Part shown: positions 54,257 to 63,456 of the stretch, piece after piece
Layout: each line of letters begins with the position of its first letter
Position numbering within the stretch: position 1 is the first letter of the stretch
Assembly: GCF_003217495.1 (NCBI RefSeq)
Contig: NZ_QJSW01000008.1
Coordinates: 62,001 to 126,000 of the forward strand
Source of the DNA: Paenibacillus barcinonensis
GTDB lineage: Bacteria; Bacillota; Bacilli; Paenibacillales; Paenibacillaceae
Length of the DNA: 64,000 nucleotides
Direction of reading: 5' to 3'
Made by a program: the position numbers and the translations under genes
Notes under the pieces: generated by a model
The model's database searches: none
Seen by the model: the letters and a program-made list of their open reading frames with translations, nothing else
What the model was told of the DNA's origin: nothing

Positions 54257-56086
54257 ATGAAAAACTGGAAAAGCGTTGTTTCACTTCTGTTAACGGCTTG
54301 TTTACTGTTCGGCAGTGTAGGCATTGCGACAGCAGCAGCAGATACCACCTCAGGCACAGGCACAGGCAAACACATCACTATACTACATACCAATGACATG
54401 CATGCTCGTGCAGTGGAGCAATCACCTGCCATGGGATTTGCCAAAGTCGCAGGCATCGTTGATAAATACCGCAGTCAGAATCCAAATACACTCCTGCTTG
54501 ATGCAGGGGATGCAGTACATGGAACTACATTTGCAACTCTCGTTCGAGGTGAAAGTGTTGTCAAAGTCATGAACGAAATGGGCTACCAAGCCATGGTGCC
54601 CGGAAATCATGAATTCAACTACGGCTCTGATCGTCTGCTCGAGCTGGCAAAAATGATGAAATTCCCGATGCTCAGCGCTAACGTGAAGAAAAAGGACGGA
54701 ACTCGCCTCTTTGAGCCGTATGTTATCAAAGAAGTAGACGGTGTGAAGGTTGGTATCATTGCGCTGACAACGCCGGAAACGATGTACAAAACAAACCCCA
54801 AAAATGTAGAAGGTCTGGAGATTACTGACCCTTCTGCAGAAGCCAAAACACTAGTGAATGAAATTCGCAGCAAAGTGGATGTTGTTGTTGTTCTTGGACA
54901 TCTTGGACAAGATGCCTCCAGTACCGATACCAGCTTCAAGGTTGTCAAAGACGTGCCAGGGATTGATGTGTTCATCGACGGACACAGTCACACGGTATTG
55001 AAAACCGGTATTGTGTCAGAGCACGGCACGTTGATAGCAAGCGCAGGAGAATATACTAATTATGTAGGGGTCATTGACCTGTGGATAGACGGCGGCAAAG
55101 TGACTAAGAAAGCAGCCACCCTTGTCGATGAAACCCAGGCCAAAGAGATCAAACCCAACGAGAAGGTTGCAGCTCTAGTCAGCTCAATTCAAAAAGAACA
55201 AGAACCGATCCTGAAAGAAGAGGTTGCCAATACGGCTGTTCTGCTGGAGGGCAAACGTGAGCAAGTTCGTGCAGGGGAGACCAATCTGGGCGATCTGCTA
55301 GCTGATGCCATTCGTGATGTTAGCAAAGCCGATATCGCATTAACGAACGGCGGCGGCATTCGTTCTTCCATTGAAAAAGGCATCGTTACCAAAGGTGATG
55401 TGATTACCGTGCTTCCTTTTGGCAATCAAGTCGTAACGCTTGAGATCAAAGGCGCTGATGTGCTTGCGGCACTGGAAAACGGTGTGCGCTCCTACCCGGA
55501 ACCAAGCGGAGGCTTCCCGCAAGTATCTGGAATCACCTTCAAGATTGATGCAGCCGCTCCAAAAGGCAGCCGTGTGCATACAGTGATGGTGGGGAATAAA
55601 GCGCTCGATCCGGCAGCTACCTATACCCTTGCCACCAATGATTTCACGGCTGTCGGCGGTGATGAATACACCATGTTTGCCAAGTATCCGGTAGCAGGCA
55701 TGTATGGTGCTATGGATGAAGCTCTGATCAACTACATGCAAAAGCTTGGTGCCGTGAATATTCAGACAGACGGCCGCATCAGTGAAGGCAAAACAGCTTC
55801 CGTGGAGCCGGGAGCACCGGGTAGTGAAGCACCGATAACTGTTCCGTCACCTACACCATCGAAGCCTCAACCAGAGCAGCCTAAGCCGGAAAAACCTGTG
55901 AAGCCAGCACCGGGTAAACCATCTCCAGCTCCTGCTAAAATGCATATTGTAAAATCAGGAGAATCCCTATACTCGATCTCCAAGCAATATGGCACAACGT
56001 GGCAGACACTGCAAAAGCTGAACCACATCAAAAATCCAAACCGGATCTATCCAGGTCAAACGTTGACATTGCCGACGGCTTCATAA
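54257..56086 (+). CDS. Secreted 5'-nucleotidase/metallophosphatase with LysM anchor
   Basis: A 609-aa exported enzyme. The signal peptide (1-28) ends 'GIATAAA'. The metallophosphoesterase domain has 'TNDMHAR' (45-51), 'DAGDAVHG' (82-89), 'GNHEFNYG' (116-123) and 'DGHSH'. The 5'-nucleotidase C-terminal domain has 'TNLGDLLADAIRD', 'LTNGGGIRSS' and 'LPFGNQVVTLEIKGADVLAA'. A Pro/Lys linker leads to one LysM domain (about 562-609), which tethers the enzyme to peptidoglycan. It would salvage nucleosides and phosphate outside the cell. The start is ATG 54257 with GGGAGG upstream. It is unrelated to the phage regulators on its left. Confidence 0.92.
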   Translation: MKNWKSVVSLLLTACLLFGSVGIATAAADTTSGTGTGKHITILHTNDMHARAVEQSPAMGFAKVAGIVDKYRSQNPNTLLLDAGDAVHGTTFATLVRGESVVKVMNEMGYQAMVPGNHEFNYGSDRLLELAKMMKFPMLSANVKKKDGTRLFEPYVIKEVDGVKVGIIALTTPETMYKTNPKNVEGLEITDPSAEAKTLVNEIRSKVDVVVVLGHLGQDASSTDTSFKVVKDVPGIDVFIDGHSHTVLKTGIVSEHGTLIASAGEYTNYVGVIDLWIDGGKVTKKAATLVDETQAKEIKPNEKVAALVSSIQKEQEPILKEEVANTAVLLEGKREQVRAGETNLGDLLADAIRDVSKADIALTNGGGIRSSIEKGIVTKGDVITVLPFGNQVVTLEIKGADVLAALENGVRSYPEPSGGFPQVSGITFKIDAAAPKGSRVHTVMVGNKALDPAATYTLATNDFTAVGGDEYTMFAKYPVAGMYGAMDEALINYMQKLGAVNIQTDGRISEGKTASVEPGAPGSEAPITVPSPTPSKPQPEQPKPEKPVKPAPGKPSPAPAKMHIVKSGESLYSISKQYGTTWQTLQKLNHIKNPNRIYPGQTLTLPTAS

Positions 56087-56118
56087 TCAGCAACGTAACA
56101 TACGTTAACCAAACCAAT

Positions 56119-56164
56119 CAAGGGAGTCTCTCGGCCAGAATAATCTGGATAAGAGACTCCCTTG
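56119..56164 (+). terminator. Intrinsic terminator after 5'-nucleotidase
   Basis: A perfect 12-bp stem (AAGGGAGTCTCT / AGAGACTCCCTT) has a loop of about 20 nt and a modest T-rich tail (GTCTTCTT). Confidence 0.75.
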
Positions 56165-56648
56165 TCTTCTTGATGCTAGCTGTAACGTTCTCGTTGATTT
56201 TTGATGCGCTCTCTACGGTTGCAGACATTGTCAAAAATAAATCCCTTGCAACCCTCAGCCTCGCACTTTCAAGCTATCTCCACTACCCTGAACTATAAGC
56301 ATTTTGCTAACAACATCGGTATTCATACCGTTTGCCATTCAGGAAGGCTGCAACATTTTTTGCGCTGGTTTTGCGTAAAAACACATGGAAGGCTGTAATC
56401 TTTGTGCTTTGTTTATGCTCAAAAGAGCTTTAGCTAAAATGTTGATCCTTCAATCTTGATTATAGTTACTTCGTATGATCAATTGCTCAACATCCATTCA
56501 TTTGTGTACCCAAAGTCCTCACATTTCAGTAAAAACAATGACTTTGACACCTTAAAAGGCCGTTCGACATAATATGCAGTCCTATAATATACACCTATGT
56601 CATCCCTTATCATGCCGATCTCGGGCTGAGCAACTCTATATCTTTATC
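56165..56648. other. Non-coding interval before convergent proS
   Basis: About 480 bp with no gene, clear hairpin or repeat that I can support. Confidence 0.5.
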
Positions 56649-58385
56649 TTATCTCTGCTGGACTTGTTCGATGACATAAGTTATCGCTTCCTGTGCTGTC
56701 AACTGGATTCGACTTGTTTCACCGGATGCAGCAAGCTTGTGTGAGCCCAATTCCACTTGCGCTTCGCCCGCACCTCTGCCAACGACGATATGCACCGGCA
56801 GTCCAATTAACTCGGCATCTTTGAATTTTACACCCGGACGCTCATCCCGATCATCGACGAGCACACGTAAGCCGCGATCCAATAACTGCTGCTCCAGTTC
56901 AAGCACAAGCTTCTGCTGCTGCTCGTCCTTCCAGCTTACAGGAATCAGATGAACATCATACGGTGCTACGGATGCGGGCCATCGAATGCCCGTCTCTGTA
57001 GCATGCTGCTCCGCAATCGCTGCCACCAAACGTGATACCCCAATGCCATAACATCCCATGACAGGGGCACATTGACGACCATTACGGTCGAGGAAAGAAG
57101 CCCCCATGGCATCACTGTATTTCGTGCCCAGTTTGAAAATATGCCCCACCTCGATCCCTTTAGTAAACACAAGCGGTTCGCCGCACAATGCACAATGATC
57201 TCCTGCCTCGGCAAAACGGATACGCTCTACTTGATCCAAAGCAAAATCAATTCCCGGACGTACACCTGACAGATGCATCCCGGCTTCATTCGCTCCAGTT
57301 ATGGCTTGTGGCATAGCAGCTACGTCCACATCGACGATCATCCGTACTCCCAGCCCCACGGGTCCAAGATAACCAACGGTGAGCTGAGCCTGCGAGGCGA
57401 GTGCTTCATCATCAGCAAGAACCAGTTCTTCTGCTCCAAGCACCTGCTTCAAGGCAATTTCATTCAGCTCATGATCCCCGCGTACAAGTGCCGCAACCAG
57501 CTGACCATCGGCCAGGTAGAGCAAAGTTTTGATCATCTGTTCTGCCTTCTTATTCAGGAAAGAGCTTAACTCGGCAATCGTGCGAACATCTGGTGTAGCA
57601 ATTCGCGATACTTCAGCCCCCATGCCTGCTCCCTCTGCTTGGATATACTCGACAGACGAGGAAGATTGAAATGCCGCCTTCTCCAGATTCGCAGCGTACC
57701 CACAATGATTGCATGTGACAATCGTATCTTCCCCTACATCAGCAAGGGCCATGAACTCATGGGTCTCTCCTTGTCCCCCAATGGTCCCGGCGTCCGCCTC
57801 CACCCGAAGATAATTCAGACCGCAGCGCTCCAGAATGCGGCAGTATGCTGTATTCATCGCCTGATAGGTACGATCCAGTTCATCCCAGTCTGCTGCGAAG
57901 GAATAAGCATCCTTCATGATAAATTCACGTCCACGCAGCAGCCCAAACCGCGGGCGACGCTCGTCTCGAAACTTGGTGCCAATCTGATACAGCGTAAACG
58001 GCAGCTTGCGATACGAATTAACTTCATCCCGCGCCAGTGCTGTAACGACCTCCTCATGCGTTGGCCCAAGCGCAAATTCCCTGGTATGCCGATCCTTCAA
58101 TCGCATCAGCTCGGGGCCGTACTGTGTATATCTGCCAGACTCTTCCCATAATTCGGCTGGCTGCATGACGGGTAGCAGCACCTCCTGACATCCGGCACGA
58201 TCCATCTCTTCCCGCACGATTCGCTCCACGTTCAGCAGCACTCGGCGACCTAGCGGCAAATAACTGTATATGCCTGCCGCTAACTGCCGAATCATACCTG
58301 ATCGAAGCAGCAAGCGGTGTCCAGCTGCATCGGCCTCCGCTGGAGCTTCACGTAGTGTAGGAACAAGCAATTGACTTTGACGCAT
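56649..58385 (-). CDS. proS: Prolyl-tRNA synthetase (bacterial type with editing domain)
   Basis: A 578-aa class II synthetase that charges tRNA-Pro. Motif 1 lies around residues 40-70. The motif 2 region is 'ALGPTHEE' then 'RPRFGLLRGREFIMKDAYSF' (about 130-150). An inserted YbaK-type editing domain (about 225-385) hydrolyses Ala-tRNA-Pro, and motif 3 is 'GCYGIGVSRLVAAIAEQH'. The start is ATG 58385 with AAGGAG upstream, and GTG 58397 overlaps that site. A T-box leader precedes it, so expression should rise when uncharged tRNA-Pro accumulates. Confidence 0.96.
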   Translation of the reverse strand: MRQSQLLVPTLREAPAEADAAGHRLLLRSGMIRQLAAGIYSYLPLGRRVLLNVERIVREEMDRAGCQEVLLPVMQPAELWEESGRYTQYGPELMRLKDRHTREFALGPTHEEVVTALARDEVNSYRKLPFTLYQIGTKFRDERRPRFGLLRGREFIMKDAYSFAADWDELDRTYQAMNTAYCRILERCGLNYLRVEADAGTIGGQGETHEFMALADVGEDTIVTCNHCGYAANLEKAAFQSSSSVEYIQAEGAGMGAEVSRIATPDVRTIAELSSFLNKKAEQMIKTLLYLADGQLVAALVRGDHELNEIALKQVLGAEELVLADDEALASQAQLTVGYLGPVGLGVRMIVDVDVAAMPQAITGANEAGMHLSGVRPGIDFALDQVERIRFAEAGDHCALCGEPLVFTKGIEVGHIFKLGTKYSDAMGASFLDRNGRQCAPVMGCYGIGVSRLVAAIAEQHATETGIRWPASVAPYDVHLIPVSWKDEQQQKLVLELEQQLLDRGLRVLVDDRDERPGVKFKDAELIGLPVHIVVGRGAGEAQVELGSHKLAASGETSRIQLTAQEAITYVIEQVQQR

Positions 58386-58445
58386 TTTAGAAAACACTCC
58401 TTATTGTTCGGATGGATATGGCCTGAGCATATCGGCTTAAACAGC

Positions 58446-58745
58446 AAAAAGACACATTCGTCAAGGGACGAATGTGTCGTGGTACCACCCTTATTTAACT
58501 GCATACCTGTCTGCTTCATGCACCGCATGATGATATACAGTCCTATGGAGCATAACGGGCCCTTCCGGCGCAGGTTGCAGTCCGTTAATACATGGACATT
58601 CCCCTTCGCAGCTAACGAGGGAGGAATTGCGCAGCAGCTACAGGAATGTTGCACCAATCCACTCCCTCTCTGGTGTAGCCAACTTGCGTAATCATGTCCT
58701 CGGTAAACGCTATTTCCATTTTTGATCACATTAGAACATTTATAA
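58446..58745 (-). promoter_or_regulatory. T-box riboswitch leader of proS
   Basis: On the minus strand the T-box core AGGGTGGTACCACG (58491-58478) is exact. It is followed at once by a terminator, GACACATTCGTC / GACGAATGTGTC with T5 (58478-58446). Upstream the conserved stem I piece AGAGAGGGAG-TGG-TTGGTGCAAC is visible (about 58673-58650). The downstream gene implies a proline specifier, but I could not assign the codon by eye. Confidence 0.92.
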
Positions 58746-58932
58746 GAACTTGTCAACAAATACCTATGCATCACCGGGCTTGAAACGAAATCCACAACAG
58801 TGGCTGACACGGCTCCTGGTTCACTGTAAAATAGAGAAATAACATCTCAAGGATCACACACCACACGCCCTAATGTAATCCTAATGCACGGTGCCTTAAT
58901 AAAAATGTATCCTTAATAAAGGAGTTTGTCTT

Positions 58933-59607
58933 ATGCCCTATATTATCTATGATCTTGAATTTACAGTAAGCCGCAATACTCGCTACTCATCTGAAATTAT
59001 TGACATCGGTGCCGTTAAAGTAAGTGAAGACACCAACGGCGTGCTCTCCGTCACCGACACCTTTCATACCTATGTTCGGCCATCCAACAAACCCGTCCTG
59101 TCGACTGACACCGTCCAGTTCACAGGCATCACTCAGAAAGACATTGATGCAGCCCCCCTGTTCCCGGCAGCGTTAACTCAATTCATAGACTGGATGGGCA
59201 CTGAACCTTACTATATGTGCTCCTGGGGACCGGATGATCGCAGCAAGCTGATCTCCCATTGCCGCACACATCAGCTGGATGTGGCCTGGATCACCAATCA
59301 TAATGACTTGCAGCAGCAATGGTCGCGAGCGATGCGCAAGGAAGGCAAATTCCGTCAGCTCGGTCTAGCCCAGGCGCTTGAGCTCTGCGGTATTGAATTT
59401 GACGGTACACAGCATCGCGCACTGGATGATGCGATTAATACTGCAAAAGTGTTCATGCACCAATTTGATCAGTTTACATTGGAGCACAACTGTGCAGCCG
59501 ATGATGAAGGTGTAACCTCGAAAGTGGTGTACTCCAGTGCTGCACAAGATGAGGAGAAGGAGTCGCCATTCGGCAACCTTGCCAATCTGTTCAACACAAA
59601 AGAATAG
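58933..59607 (+). CDS. DEDDh 3'-5' exonuclease (KapD/ERI1-like)
   Basis: A 224-aa exonuclease of the DnaQ/ERI1-like superfamily. ExoI is 'IYDLEFT' (D7, E9), ExoII lies around 'DDRSKLISH', and ExoIII is 'HRALDDAINTAKVF' with catalytic H and D (about 156-161). It resembles KapD of B. subtilis, an inhibitor of the sporulation kinase pathway, though assignment to that role is inference. The start is ATG 58933 behind AAAGGAG. Confidence 0.85.
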   Translation: MPYIIYDLEFTVSRNTRYSSEIIDIGAVKVSEDTNGVLSVTDTFHTYVRPSNKPVLSTDTVQFTGITQKDIDAAPLFPAALTQFIDWMGTEPYYMCSWGPDDRSKLISHCRTHQLDVAWITNHNDLQQQWSRAMRKEGKFRQLGLAQALELCGIEFDGTQHRALDDAINTAKVFMHQFDQFTLEHNCAADDEGVTSKVVYSSAAQDEEKESPFGNLANLFNTKE

Positions 59608-59641
59608 GATCACCGCCGGGGTTACTTGCTCATCATGCGTT

Positions 59642-60613
59642 CTATGAATCGTCGTATACCTGATGCCAGCGCCTAAGATGCTCCTTCATCAGGATACGGT
59701 AATGCTTCGGTTCAAGAATCTCGGCCTCTGGTCCATACTTGGATATCCAGCTCAGAAATTGATCAACATCGCCTAATACCGTTTCAAACAGTAGGGTACC
59801 TTCGGGCTCAATCGTCACAATGGGGGCTGCTAACAAACGCTCTTGCATCACGTGTTCCACAACCAGGGAAGAGAATCGGATTTTGACCACAGCCCCTTCC
59901 GAACTCCCTTTCATAGTTCGGGCAGTACGAAAATAGGACTGGATCAAATAATCATTTTTGCGGAAAGTGCGTGGCATCATTCGTAAATCCTGTAGTCGAT
60001 TAACCTCGAACGTTCGTATTCTCTCCGATAGATGACAATAGGCTACAAGATCAAATTGATATTCCCTCGGAATTAAAAAATAAGGATCCATACGAATAAT
60101 TTCCTTCTCCTCCTGAGACTGGTAGCTCCCTTCAACGCTGTTTTGTGAAATTCCGGCTTGAAGCAGCGTGATGAGGGATGAATTCGGCTCATCCCCCTGC
60201 TGATCATCCCACACATTCGTTCCCTCTCTGAACATTCCGCTGATCTGCTCTGACCATTCGACCTGATCGGTACTGTGTTTCAGACTGGAAGCAACTACTT
60301 TCTCATAAGCACTCTCGAATGCAGGCTTTAACAGCGGACGAATATCATCCATCACCTCAGCCAACTGCATGAACGCCTGTGCTTCCTCATCTGACCAATT
60401 AAGCGGATACATGGCAAAATGGCTGATAAACATGTACCCTCTTCCATGTCCCATATTGGCAATCGGGATATGCATTGCACTGAGGGCCTCCATGTCGCGG
60501 TAAATCGTCCTTTCCGTTGTCTCGCATCGCTCGGCAAGCTCACGGGCTAAAATACCAGGCTTGGCTTGTACCAGCGTGATAATGCGCATTAATCGGATTA
60601 GTCGGTCTGTCAT
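59642..60613 (-). CDS. YafY/DeoR-type WYL-domain transcriptional regulator
   Basis: A 323-aa regulator with an N-terminal winged helix (about 1-60; 'ARELAERCETTERTIYRDME'). It is followed by a WYL-type sensor domain and WCX extension ('MDPYFLIPREYQFDLVAYCH', 'ERIRTFEVNRLQDLRMMPRT'). Such proteins respond to nucleic acid fragments or small ligands. The start is ATG 60613 with GGAGGG upstream. The open frame extends 36 codons further without support. Targets are unknown. Confidence 0.85.
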   Translation of the reverse strand: MTDRLIRLMRIITLVQAKPGILARELAERCETTERTIYRDMEALSAMHIPIANMGHGRGYMFISHFAMYPLNWSDEEAQAFMQLAEVMDDIRPLLKPAFESAYEKVVASSLKHSTDQVEWSEQISGMFREGTNVWDDQQGDEPNSSLITLLQAGISQNSVEGSYQSQEEKEIIRMDPYFLIPREYQFDLVAYCHLSERIRTFEVNRLQDLRMMPRTFRKNDYLIQSYFRTARTMKGSSEGAVVKIRFSSLVVEHVMQERLLAAPIVTIEPEGTLLFETVLGDVDQFLSWISKYGPEAEILEPKHYRILMKEHLRRWHQVYDDS

Positions 60614-60771
60614 TTTGCCAGGCCCTCCATGGTGTTGTTTCAAATCGTATGCTACAGCTCCATCCTTGACTGGTATAGTATTGATGTATACATTCGACTT
60701 GTCGCTTGACTTCACCTTCATAAAAAATATGTAAACTCGTTCCCTCTATAACGTTACCACTCGGTTTGATT

Positions 60772-61476
60772 TTATTCACTTAACATCGTATTCTGGCGAT
60801 TATGATAACCGGTCGTAAACGTAATGCCATAGTGATAACGAAGCTTTTCGACAATCTCGGCTTCAGCGTAATAATCCAGATCCTGTTTGCGCGCAGCTTC
60901 GATTAGCAAAGCATCCGCATGACGGCGCAGCAAATCACTTCCTTCTTCAATGCGGCCTCGTTCGTAAGCACGCAAAGCCTGTTTAAGTAATGGAACCGTT
61001 TCGTTCAACTTAATCGTTTTTTCAACTTTCGGGTCCTCTGGCTGGCGAAGCATGCCCAGATGACTTGTGTACTGAATATAGAGCTGTTCTCTCCGAAGCA
61101 GCACACGTTGACTCTGCTTTAATTTGCGGGTACTCCAGTAAGCAGAGCATACAGCCGCTTTGCCTGAAAAATGAGGTCCTACAGCAAATTCAAGCAAAAT
61201 TTGTTTGCTTTCCCCCTTGTATACATCTCCTAGCCGAAGGACCCAGCCAATATCCGTTTCTTTGGAACGGCATCCGTAGATGCCTTTCAATTGAACTCCA
61301 TGTTCCGGTTTGAGCAAAAGCTCTAAATCTCTCGACATAATTTTGGGTGCTATTTTCCTAAGTCTTTTGGCAGGGGCTCCATACCGCCACTCTACCATCA
61401 TATATACGGGATCAGCCCCCCCTGTCGGTATAGCCTCTTTATTCCACGAATAAGATACTTCAAAGACTGAGTTCAC
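60772..61476 (-). CDS. Hypothetical protein resembling C-terminal part of VWA-domain proteins
   Basis: A 234-aa protein. 'DIGWVLRLGDVYKGESKQIL' and the following beta region resemble the section after the von Willebrand A domain in Bacillota VWA proteins. The C-terminus is helical ('LLKQALRAYERGRIEEGSDL'). No MIDAS-bearing VWA domain is present. The start is taken at GTG 61476 with GGGGGAGAG upstream. The frame continues to an ATG at 61554 that has no ribosome binding site. It may be a stand-alone descendant of a larger protein. Confidence 0.5.
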   Translation of the reverse strand: MNSVFEVSYSWNKEAIPTGGADPVYMMVEWRYGAPAKRLRKIAPKIMSRDLELLLKPEHGVQLKGIYGCRSKETDIGWVLRLGDVYKGESKQILLEFAVGPHFSGKAAVCSAYWSTRKLKQSQRVLLRREQLYIQYTSHLGMLRQPEDPKVEKTIKLNETVPLLKQALRAYERGRIEEGSDLLRRHADALLIEAARKQDLDYYAEAEIVEKLRYHYGITFTTGYHNRQNTMLSE

Positions 61477-61627
61477 TGGTAGTCTCTCCCCCGATTTATG
61501 TGTATTATATTCTAAGTTAGCAGGGTGAATGGACACTATATTGTCACGGAACATATGTTCTTATTATTTTTTTCCATTATATTAGTTTTCCTCCCCTTAA
61601 TTCGCCTAGAAGCGACATTAAACGACG

Positions 61628-61655
61628 AAAAAGCCTGGCCATTAGCCAAGCTTTT
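61628..61655 (-). terminator. Intrinsic terminator after small stalk-domain gene
   Basis: The stem AAAGCTTGGC / GCCAGGCTTT has a five-base loop and T5 on the minus strand. It lies 28 bp past the stop at 61684. Confidence 0.8.
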
Positions 61656-61683
61656 GACACACCTCTCTATGACAAGTCCTATC

Positions 61684-61851
61684 TTAAACGGCAGGAGGAT
61701 TGATCTCCATTTTGTGCATGTGCTGTGCACTATCCGTTTCAATGACAGGCGCATAAGTTACACTGTCAATAATAAGTTTGCGTCCTACTGGCTCATCGTT
61801 TACCGTAATTATAATCGTTTTCGTTAAAATATTATGATTCGATGTACACAT
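61684..61851 (-). CDS. Small protein with copper amine oxidase N-terminal-like (stalk) motif
   Basis: A 55-aa gene with a complete expression context: AAGGAG 9-10 nt before ATG 61851, an ending at TAA, and a terminator 28 bp later. The central 'TVNDEPVGRKLIIDSVTYAP' follows the 'VNGKPV...LI.DG.TYVP' pattern of copper amine oxidase N-terminal (stalk) domains common in Paenibacillus. Only about one repeat is present. It has no signal peptide and a His/Met-containing tail ('SAQHMHKMEI'). The function is unknown. Confidence 0.65.
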   Translation of the reverse strand: MCTSNHNILTKTIIITVNDEPVGRKLIIDSVTYAPVIETDSAQHMHKMEINPPAV

Positions 61852-62179
61852 ATTATTCTACTCCTTCATTTCACAAAATTCATTTAAATCAAATCTATTG
61901 GGTATAAGGCAATATATTGCATATTTATGCATAACATATACACAAAAAAAGTGTTTACTATTTTTTTATTTTTCCATTCTCACTATCGTTTATTACCCCA
62001 AAATATCTAAAGTTAAACATTTGTTTCATTTTCGATCTTTTTAGGCCCTTTCGGGTAATAATACATAATCCTCTTGAACCCTTCGTCCCGTTTTTGACGT
62101 ATAATGAAAGAGCCGTAATTCAACAAATGACGACGAATTCGGCAACCGATCCATTTTACTGAAGAAAGAGGTGGTATTG
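61852..62179. other. Divergent non-coding interval
   Basis: About 330 bp of AT-rich sequence between the minus-strand small gene and the plus-strand coiled-coil gene. A TATAAT at 62100-62105 is a candidate -10 for the latter, but no well-spaced -35 is seen. Confidence 0.4.
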
Positions 62180-62635
62180 ATGCCAAAATCCATTCCGGGT
62201 TATGTCATTCGGGTGTTCCTCAGCACTTCTATACTTTTCATCATTATATTAGCTTCCACTGCTCATGCAGCGAGTGCCAATATATTTTCCGACATTTACA
62301 GCGGATGGGAGCGCGTCTCTGAATTGCCTGGCGAAGTAAACGCTTTGCAGGAAAGCTACAAGCAAACAATGGAGCAGTTAAATCAGACCTCTGCACAATT
62401 GGGACAAGCCCAGGCTAACGTTGAGGCCTTCAAGGCGCAGAACGAACAGCTCCTGGCCCAGAACCAGAAGCTGACCGAGATGGTCAGCAAGTTGCAACAT
62501 GAACAGGATGCCAGAACCGCCACAGCACAGCGTATTCAAACGATGGTGATCACAATCGTTTCTCTCATCGTAGGTTACTTCCTTCTGATTCGTGTGATGC
62601 GTTGGGGAATGCGCCGCCGGTCAGGCCGAGTATAA
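62180..62635 (+). CDS. Membrane protein with central coiled coil
   Basis: A 151-aa protein of unknown function. An N-terminal hydrophobic segment (about 10-34, possibly a cleaved signal ending 'TAHA') is followed by a Gln-rich coiled coil (about 60-115; 'LNQTSAQLGQAQANVEAFKA'). A C-terminal membrane segment (about 122-140) and a basic tail (RRRSGRV) follow. The start is ATG 62180 behind AGAGGTGG. It is followed 18 bp later by the AIM24 gene, with which it is probably co-transcribed. Confidence 0.8.
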   Translation: MPKSIPGYVIRVFLSTSILFIIILASTAHAASANIFSDIYSGWERVSELPGEVNALQESYKQTMEQLNQTSAQLGQAQANVEAFKAQNEQLLAQNQKLTEMVSKLQHEQDARTATAQRIQTMVITIVSLIVGYFLLIRVMRWGMRRRSGRV

Positions 62636-62653
62636 CAGGACAGGAGCAATGGC

Positions 62654-63358
62654 ATGAACATACATCTGAACCATGCTGAAGCTGGCACAGCCGGACAGGT
62701 GGTTACTTTTTCACTGATACAAGACGACCGGCTTCACATTCTGCATCCGCAGCAGATCGTTGCATTTCGCGGCTCCAGCAGCAGCCGGCAGGATAAATTC
62801 ATGAATATATCGGGCATATATCGCAAAAAAAAGCTGATTAAGTCGGAGATCACCGGCCCCTGTCAGTTTGTCGCCGCCCTTCCGCCTGGATTCACCATGA
62901 AAGAAGTGCAGCTAACGGAAAATAGTGATCTCCTCTATGATTTTCGCCATTTGTTCTTCTATACCGACGGTGTCACCATGCATACCAAAATTCAGAAGAT
63001 CAAAAACATGCTGATTACCAGGGATGCCGTCAAGATGAAGTTCTCGGGCCAAGGCAAGATCGGACTGCTCACACAGGGTCAGGTATGCCAGCAAGAGCTT
63101 CACCCCACCGCCCCGCTCTATGTGGACGCCGGAAGCATTATAGCCTACCCGGAGAACGCTCATCTGGAGCTGACCGTATACGGGAATAATCTGGCCAGCC
63201 AGCATATGAACTATCACTGGAAAATGACAGGACACGGCTCAGTGCTCTTTCAGGCTGGACGTGAAAATTACAAGCTGCAGCAGGACGTGAACGATGAGGG
63301 CTTGTTTAAACGTATATTAAAGGAAGTTATTCCCTTCGGTAATGTAATCATTAAATAA
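62654..63358 (+). CDS. AIM24 family protein
   Basis: A 234-aa beta-rich protein of the AIM24/DUF124 family (TRAP-like fold). 'LHPQQIVAFRGSSSSRQDKF' near the start and 'LYVDAGSIIAYPENAHLELT' (about 155-175) match the family. Cellular function is not established in bacteria. The start is ATG 62654 with AGGAG upstream. Coupling with the preceding membrane protein suggests a shared role. Confidence 0.82.
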   Translation: MNIHLNHAEAGTAGQVVTFSLIQDDRLHILHPQQIVAFRGSSSSRQDKFMNISGIYRKKKLIKSEITGPCQFVAALPPGFTMKEVQLTENSDLLYDFRHLFFYTDGVTMHTKIQKIKNMLITRDAVKMKFSGQGKIGLLTQGQVCQQELHPTAPLYVDAGSIIAYPENAHLELTVYGNNLASQHMNYHWKMTGHGSVLFQAGRENYKLQQDVNDEGLFKRILKEVIPFGNVIIK

Positions 63359-63383
63359 CTCCATTCACGGATTTCTAAAAAAT

Positions 63384-63412
63384 ATGCCGATCCGCCATAG
63401 ATGTGGTATACT
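63384..63412 (+). promoter_or_regulatory. Putative promoter of que operon
   Basis: An extended -10, TGG-TATACT (63404-63412), lies 45 bp before the preQ1 aptamer. The -35 region is weak (TGCCGA). Confidence 0.4.
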
Positions 63413-63456
63413 GTAGCCGGACAATTAAAGAAGAAAATCCATGCCCTGCGGCATGG

